Shown here one piece after another: positions 59,183-64,000 of a stretch of 64,000 nt of DNA. How positions within the stretch are numbered: position 1 is the first letter of the stretch; every line of letters begins with the position of its first letter. The stretch is from assembly GCA_023415635.1 (NCBI GenBank), contig JAEZJV010000014.1, forward strand, positions 143,226 to 207,225, written 5' to 3'. The notes beneath the pieces were generated by a model. That model worked only from the letters and a program-made list of their open reading frames with translations. It did not search any database and was not told the DNA's origin. Both the position numbers and the translations under genes were made by a program. Source of the DNA: Bacillota bacterium. Lineage in GTDB: Bacteria > Bacillota > Clostridia > Lachnospirales > Lachnospiraceae.

Positions 59183-61372
59183 TTGAAGAATACGCAATCA
59201 AAAACAGTTGAAAATAAAAATGAATTGAGAGAAGAAAGACTATCAATGCTTGAGGAGATCTTTTCAAGTAAGGAATATAAGCCGATGCGCTTTAAGGACT
59301 TAGTGGGTTTTTTACAGGTTCCGAAAAGTGATAAAAATGAATTGAAACTATTATTGGACCAACTGATGTCGAAGGGCTCTATTATGCTGGATAATCAGGG
59401 GAGGTACCGGATTCCGGGAGATGATGTTTTAGTCGGGACCTTTTCAGGGACGCAGAGAGGCTTTGGTTTTGTTGTTCTTGAAGGTGAGGAACAGGATGTT
59501 TTCATACCCGGTGACGCCACGAAGGGGGCATTACATGGGGATAGGGTCATGATAACCATAGTGAATGGCCAGCAGACGGGACGAAGGCGGGAAGGTGCTG
59601 TCATAAATATTATTGAGCGCGGCAGTAATGAGATGGTCGGAACCTTTGAAAAAAGTAAGAATTATGGTTTTGTTCTTCCTGATAACCAGAAATTCGGTAA
59701 AGATATCTTTATTCCGAAGGAATATACCAAGGGTGCTGTAACCGGACATAAGGTAGTGGTTAAGCTGACGAATTACGGAGATGCCACCTCGAATCCGGAG
59801 GGAAAGGTTATAGAAATCCTGGGACATATCAATGACCCCGGAGTCGATATCATGTCAGTAGTCAGGGCATATGAGCTTCCGGTAGAGTTTCCCGAGGACA
59901 TTATGAGAATTCTTGACCGTGTTCCCGATGAGATTGATCAGGATGAAATAATTAAGCGCATGGATATCAGAGACGTTACGACGGTAACCATAGATGGAGA
60001 GGATGCGAAGGATCTGGACGATGCAATCAGTATTAGCAAGGAAGGAGACATCTATCATCTGGGGGTTCATATCGCAGATGTTACACATTATGTAAAGGAA
60101 GGAGCAGCACTGGATAAGGAAGCGCTAAAGAGAGGAACCAGCGTCTATCTGGTAGACCGGGTTATACCGATGCTGCCGCATAAGCTGTCCAACGGTATCT
60201 GCTCCCTGAATCCCGGTGTTGACCGACTCACCTTAAGCTGTTTTATGGATATCGATGCAAAAGGAACGGTGATTGGACATCAGATTGCTGAAACAGTAAT
60301 CCGGTCTGACCGAAGAATGACCTATACGAATGTAGCTAAGATCGTCGAAGGGACAGACGAGGAGGTACGGAAGGACTATGAGGATTTGGTACCGATGTTT
60401 CTACTGATGCAGGAGTTGGCAGAGGTGCTTCGGGAGAGAAGACATAAGAGAGGCTCTATCAATTTTGATTTTCCTGAGAGCAAGATAATTGTGAATAAAC
60501 AGGGGAAACCATTGGAAATAAAGCCTTATGAACGAAATAAGGCAACAAAGATTATCGAAGAATTTATGCTGATTGCCAATGAGACCATAGCTGAAGATTT
60601 CTTCTGGCAGGAGCTTCCCTTCGTCTATCGTACCCATGATAATCCGGATGAAGAAAAGATTAAGAAATTGGCGATTTTTATTAATAATTTCGGCTACAGC
60701 ATTCGACTTGGGAAAGAGGATATTCATCCCAAGGAGTTGCAGAAGCTGTTGATCAAGGTGGAGGATACACCACAGGAAGCCTTAATCAGCCGCCTGACCC
60801 TGCGTTCCATGAAACAGGCAAAGTATACCGTGGCAAATACGGGACATTTCGGATTGTCAGCGAAATATTACTGTCATTTTACTTCACCAATCCGAAGATA
60901 TCCAGACCTTCAGATCCATAGAATTATTAAGGAAAACTTAAGTGGTAAGCTAGGTGAGAATCGGATTAAGCATTACGAGAAGATTCTTTATGAGGTAGCA
61001 GACCATTCCAGCAAAACCGAACGCCGAGCTGATGAAGCAGAGCGTGAAGTAGAGAAAATGAAGAAGGTGGAATTTATGATGGAGCATATTGGCGAGACCT
61101 TCGAGGGGGTTATCTCAGGGATTACCAGCTGGGGTATGTATGTGGAGCTACCGAATACAGTGGAGGGCATGATTCGTGTCAGTGAGATGCACGAGGACTA
61201 TTATATCTACGACGAGGAGCATTATCAACTCGTCGGAGAGCATACAAAAACAATATATAAATTAGGGCAGAAGGTTACTGTGGAGGTAGTCAATGCAGAC
61301 AAGATCCAGCGGACCATTGATTTTGCCCTTGTGGAGGTTACACCTCCTTTGGAAAGGAGTATTGAAGAATAA
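59183..61372 (+). CDS. rnr: Ribonuclease R
   Basis: Processive 3'-5' exoribonuclease that also degrades tmRNA-tagged messages; 729 residues. Order: N-terminal helix-turn-helix region (about 20-75), cold-shock domains CSD1/CSD2 (about 85-215, GTFSGTQRGFGFV and GTFEKSKNYGFVLPD), and the RNB catalytic domain with VTIDGEDAKDLDDAISI, whose aspartates bind Mg. S1 domain is about 635-715 (GETFEGVISGITSWGMYVEL). The start is taken as TTG 59183 with a weak TAGGTG; ATG 59246 (residue 22) is possible. smpB starts directly after the stop. Confidence 0.95.
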   Translation: MKNTQSKTVENKNELREERLSMLEEIFSSKEYKPMRFKDLVGFLQVPKSDKNELKLLLDQLMSKGSIMLDNQGRYRIPGDDVLVGTFSGTQRGFGFVVLEGEEQDVFIPGDATKGALHGDRVMITIVNGQQTGRRREGAVINIIERGSNEMVGTFEKSKNYGFVLPDNQKFGKDIFIPKEYTKGAVTGHKVVVKLTNYGDATSNPEGKVIEILGHINDPGVDIMSVVRAYELPVEFPEDIMRILDRVPDEIDQDEIIKRMDIRDVTTVTIDGEDAKDLDDAISISKEGDIYHLGVHIADVTHYVKEGAALDKEALKRGTSVYLVDRVIPMLPHKLSNGICSLNPGVDRLTLSCFMDIDAKGTVIGHQIAETVIRSDRRMTYTNVAKIVEGTDEEVRKDYEDLVPMFLLMQELAEVLRERRHKRGSINFDFPESKIIVNKQGKPLEIKPYERNKATKIIEEFMLIANETIAEDFFWQELPFVYRTHDNPDEEKIKKLAIFINNFGYSIRLGKEDIHPKELQKLLIKVEDTPQEALISRLTLRSMKQAKYTVANTGHFGLSAKYYCHFTSPIRRYPDLQIHRIIKENLSGKLGENRIKHYEKILYEVADHSSKTERRADEAEREVEKMKKVEFMMEHIGETFEGVISGITSWGMYVELPNTVEGMIRVSEMHEDYYIYDEEHYQLVGEHTKTIYKLGQKVTVEVVNADKIQRTIDFALVEVTPPLERSIEE

Positions 61373-61837
61373 GTGGGGGAAAATATTAAATTGATTGCCA
61401 ATAACAAGAAGGCATATTTTGACTATTTTATTGAAGATAAGTATGAGGCGGGCATTTCTTTACACGGTACTGAGGTGAAATCCTTAAGAATGGGTAAATG
61501 CAGCTTGAAGGAAGCCTTTCTCAGAGTGGAAAAAGGAGAAGTATTTATTTACAATATGCACATCAGTCCTTATGAAAAAGGAAATATTTTTAACAAGGAT
61601 CCGCTCCGTGTGCGAAAGCTACTGATGCACAAGTATGAAATCAATAAATTGGCAGGTCAGATTGTGCAGAAGGGCTATACTCTGGTTCCACTGCAGATTT
61701 ATCTGAAGGGTAGCCTGGTCAAGGTAGAGATCGGCTTAGCTAGAGGAAAGAAGCTTTATGATAAACGAGAGGATATCGCTAAGAAGGATCAACGCAGAGA
61801 GGCCGAGAAGGATTTCAAGGTGAAGAATTTATATTAA
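61373..61837 (+). CDS. smpB: SsrA-binding protein SmpB
   Basis: It carries tmRNA to stalled ribosomes; 154 residues. OB-fold core: [43 protein letters not shown] (in outline), [12 protein letters not shown], and the C-terminal tail [29 protein letters not shown] that enters the mRNA channel. GTG 61373 follows the rnr stop at once, with AAGGAG 13 bases upstream inside rnr, so translation is probably coupled. tmRNA lies 2 kb downstream, with two other genes between. Confidence 0.97.
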   Translation: MGENIKLIANNKKAYFDYFIEDKYEAGISLHGTEVKSLRMGKCSLKEAFLRVEKGEVFIYNMHISPYEKGNIFNKDPLRVRKLLMHKYEINKLAGQIVQKGYTLVPLQIYLKGSLVKVEIGLARGKKLYDKREDIAKKDQRREAEKDFKVKNLY

Positions 61838-61912
61838 AAATCCAAGGGATATCATAAGCAGTATACCGCAGAGTAGCCAGTCAGATTACTTACAAAGGAG
61901 GAAATAATCGTT

Positions 61913-63418
61913 ATGAAAAGAAAAGGACATATCATAATGATCCTGCTGTTCCTTTTTATGCAGGTGTATTCCGTTACGATACCGACTGCTTACGCGAAAA
62001 TGAAGATAGGTACACCTATCTCCCTGACAGCACCCGGACAGATACTTGAATCAATAACCTATAATGGTATTACGGTAGAGGCAGCATATACGAACGGGCC
62101 CTATTCTGGCTCTGATCCGATTTATAGCTGTGCTGCCTTTGTTAAAAAATTTTATTCCATGGTATATGGAATAGGAGTATACAACCTGATATCAAAAGAT
62201 AGTATTCCATTGGTTTATAATAATATGGGAAGCTTTTCTCTGACGACGCAGCCTCAGGTGGGTGATATCGTAAGGGATAATACCAGGACACACTGGGCGA
62301 TTGTAAAATCAGTAACCGAAGATATCATTACAGTTGTTCAGCAGAATTATCGTTCGGGAAATAATGCATGGATTAACTGTACGATAGATCGTAGTGATGC
62401 AGATTATTCTTATTTTACTTACAGCAACAGAGTGGATGACAGAAAAGGAGATACCGACAATACTACGGCTGGTTCCGGAGAAGTTTCATCGGAAATTATT
62501 ACTGACGCAGACCTTGCTTTTGAACTACAGGAGGGAACCTATCGACTCATTCATTCCTCAAGCGCACTGTTTGTGACTGCATCGGAGGAGCTTGATGGCT
62601 GGCGTGCTAAGATCGGTAACTATCAGGATAGTGATAGCCAAATGCTTAGTATTGTATCACTCGGAAAAGCGGAATATGCAGTGCAATTTTTATCTGATCG
62701 CAGGTTTTTATCCATATCGGATAAGAATGAGATAATCACTTCTGAACACCTGGACCATAAATTTGTATTTGTTCTCAGAGCGAATGGCAATTATACCTTA
62801 TCACCCGCAAATAACCGTAATAAAGTGATAGCATATCAGCAGGATAATACTCAGAATAGCCAGTCCTACCTGGTGTTGCAGGATTATATAGGGAGTGCGA
62901 ATGAATTTTGGAATTTTGGGATGATGTCATCTTCTGTACTTACACTCTCACCAGCAGCAACAGTCAATAAAAAGACGCTGTATCTGGGATATAAGGATTT
63001 TTCTGTCGGAATCGACCAGTTGAAATATAATGCAGCCGTTACATATACCTCCGGTAATCCGGCGGTTGCCGAGGTGAGCGAGCCAGGGGTGATAAAGCCG
63101 ATAGGGATAGGTGAGACTACCATCTATATTCAAGTACACCAGGATTCTGTAGCTTATCAACTACAGGTTAATATTACGGTGAAGAAGCCATCGATTAAGA
63201 TTGAAGCTTCAAATAAGAGATTACCGGTTGGAGAAAGCATTGGATTAAAAGTAAAGAAATACGGTACAAAGAGTGCAGTGACCTGGCAGGTATCGAATAA
63301 GAACATAGCAGTAATTGACAAAAATAATACGTTGATTGCCAAGAAAAAAGGAACAGTAACAATAACCGCTAAAACCAAGGACGGATTAACAGCAAAGATC
63401 AAGCTGACTATAATCTGA
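61913..63418 (+). CDS. Secreted CHAP/NlpC-like protein with ricin-type and Big_2 domains
   Basis: An exported protein of 501 residues. Signal peptide about 1-28 (IIMILLFLFMQVYSVTIPTAYA). A papain-like cell-wall hydrolase domain follows, with Cys73 (YSCAAFVKKFY) and His127 (RTHWAIVKSV) as likely dyad and Asn145 (QQNYR) as third residue. Then a beta-trefoil, ricin-like region (about 200-340, YRLIHSSSALFVTASEELDGW, NKVIAYQQDNTQNSQ). Two Big_2-type modules close it (about 345-501, VTYTSGNPAVAEV; VTWQVSNKNIAVI). It probably cuts or binds peptidoglycan. AAGGAGG lies before ATG 61913. It shares the Big_2 theme with the large protein at 43 kb. Confidence 0.8.
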   Translation: MKRKGHIIMILLFLFMQVYSVTIPTAYAKMKIGTPISLTAPGQILESITYNGITVEAAYTNGPYSGSDPIYSCAAFVKKFYSMVYGIGVYNLISKDSIPLVYNNMGSFSLTTQPQVGDIVRDNTRTHWAIVKSVTEDIITVVQQNYRSGNNAWINCTIDRSDADYSYFTYSNRVDDRKGDTDNTTAGSGEVSSEIITDADLAFELQEGTYRLIHSSSALFVTASEELDGWRAKIGNYQDSDSQMLSIVSLGKAEYAVQFLSDRRFLSISDKNEIITSEHLDHKFVFVLRANGNYTLSPANNRNKVIAYQQDNTQNSQSYLVLQDYIGSANEFWNFGMMSSSVLTLSPAATVNKKTLYLGYKDFSVGIDQLKYNAAVTYTSGNPAVAEVSEPGVIKPIGIGETTIYIQVHQDSVAYQLQVNITVKKPSIKIEASNKRLPVGESIGLKVKKYGTKSAVTWQVSNKNIAVIDKNNTLIAKKKGTVTITAKTKDGLTAKIKLTII

Positions 63419-63465
63419 GTGCTGCCCCCTTATTCTTGGGGATGAAAAAGAATGGAGAATCAGAG

Positions 63466-63672
63466 ATGAAGATAGATGAGAAGAAAATATCAGAAATTTT
63501 GAATAAATATGATAGAACAATCAGGGATGCAGGGGCTTTTTTTCTCGAAGTGGACGATCAGGAATTAACGATAACAGATTCCTGTGAGGGAGTTGATCTT
63601 ATCGCACTGGATAAGGATATGTGCAGGAAGCTGTCTGCTTTATTCTTGGAGCTGTCTGAGCAGCTATCATAA
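63466..63672 (+). CDS. Small acidic protein of unknown function
   Basis: Protein of 68 residues, acidic and helical: KIDEKKISEILNKYDRTIRDAGAFFLEVDDQELTITDSCEGVDLIALDKDMCRKLSALFLELSEQLS (in outline). No signal peptide, membrane segment or known domain. ATG 63466 follows GGAG by 8 bases; an earlier in-frame TTG at 63436 is less likely. It lies between the cell-wall hydrolase gene and ssrA. Possibly a cytoplasmic adaptor; this is only a guess from size and charge. Confidence 0.6.
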   Translation: MKIDEKKISEILNKYDRTIRDAGAFFLEVDDQELTITDSCEGVDLIALDKDMCRKLSALFLELSEQLS

Positions 63673-63760
63673 TATGTTTACGGGATAATATGCTGCATCC
63701 CTTATTGTCAACGTCTGGTTTAGCTGGAATGAATAATTTTTTCATTTTATGACAGCTCAC

Positions 63761-63789
63761 TTGACACTTTGCATAATATGTTATACCAT
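63761..63789 (+). promoter_or_regulatory. Candidate ssrA promoter
   Basis: TTGACA (63761-63766), 17-base spacer, TACCAT (63784-63789). It would give a ~80-base 5' extension removed from pre-tmRNA. Confidence 0.45.
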
Positions 63790-63875
63790 ATAAATGTGTT
63801 TGCGAACCAGAGAAGATAAACGGGTAGTACGGATCGGTTACCAGATCTGCTGATTATCTTGACAATCATATTTAC

Positions 63876-64000
63876 GGGGTTGTACTGGTTTCGACGGGGG
63901 TTTTGAAATTGTAGAAGCCATTCGCAGACTAGGACTGCGTCAACAACTTAGAACTAAAATTAAACGCAAACGATAATTACGAATTAGCTGCTGCGTAAGC
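63876..64000 (+). ncRNA. ssrA: tmRNA (ssrA), 3' end missing
   Basis: It begins GGGGTTGTACTGGTTTCGACGG, the conserved 5' tRNA-like part of tmRNA (outline). The tag reading frame starts at GCA 63966 and encodes ANDNYELAAA, followed by TAA at 63996-63998. The sequence upstream of the resume codon is A-rich, as usual. The remaining pseudoknots and the 3' acceptor half lie right of the window. Its protein partner smpB and the associated RNase R are encoded just upstream. Confidence 0.97.

Noticed and set aside
63859..63864. TTGACA just before tmRNA as its -35 box
   Set aside because: It is only 12 bases from the mature 5' end, too close; the upstream TTGACA at 63761 fits better with processing.

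Overview
The window reads as a low-G+C, endospore-forming member of Clostridia, most likely Lachnospiraceae (Lachnoclostridium/Anaerocolumna type). This is inferred from the complete spoIIIAA-AH operon, spoIVB, spo0A and CotF-type coat genes, a T-box in front of pheST, AGGAGG ribosome sites with TTG/GTG starts, and the order gap-pgk-tpi-gpmI-secG-rnr-smpB-ssrA. Nearly all of it is vertically inherited housekeeping DNA on the + strand. There are no rRNA or tRNA genes, no CRISPR array and no intact insertion sequence. The only stable RNA is the 5' part of ssrA at the right edge.

Layout. 1-3.1 kb: end of queA, then amtB-glnK behind a leader with three tandem terminators, each overlapped by an ANTAR-type hexaloop hairpin. 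3.1-5.5 kb: two minus-strand enzymes (COG2509 flavoprotein, Cof-type HAD). 5.6-9.6 kb: T-box and pheST. 9.7-16.3 kb: two GNATs, mscL with a zinc-ribbon tail, a cytoplasmic GH5, yqeG, aroK, aroQ, an M24 peptidase and efp. 16.4-20.7 kb: accessory stretch with an XRE/membrane-protein pair under a TGCA-rich control region, a truncated chemoreceptor, a VOC protein, a membrane protein and aroE. 21-26.8 kb: spoIIIA operon. 27-34.6 kb: asp23, nusB, xseAB, ispA, dxs, tlyA, nadK, argR.

34.7-47.2 kb interrupts the argR-recN junction that is contiguous in Bacillus-type order. It holds yebC, a 1-kb integration scar with a duplicated yebC 3' end, a small kinase-fold protein, DUF975, MATE and YczE-like membrane proteins, a cadC-cadA metal efflux operon and a 1269-residue Ig-like (Big_2) surface protein. 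47.4-53 kb: recN (with a LexA box), spoIVB, spo0A (two promoters, 0A boxes and a 13-codon upstream ORF) and coat genes. 53.2-64 kb: lower glycolysis, secG, rnr, smpB, a secreted CHAP/ricin/Big_2 protein, a small unknown and ssrA.

Functional links: AmtB/GlnK for ammonium; NusB, XseAB, IspA, Dxs, TlyA, NadK, ArgR, RecN and Spo0A as the classic conserved cluster; RNase R, SmpB and tmRNA together for ribosome rescue. The items most worth a second look are the triple antitermination leader of amtB, the yebC integration scar, the spo0A upstream ORF and a 132-nt inverted-repeat structure after tpiA.
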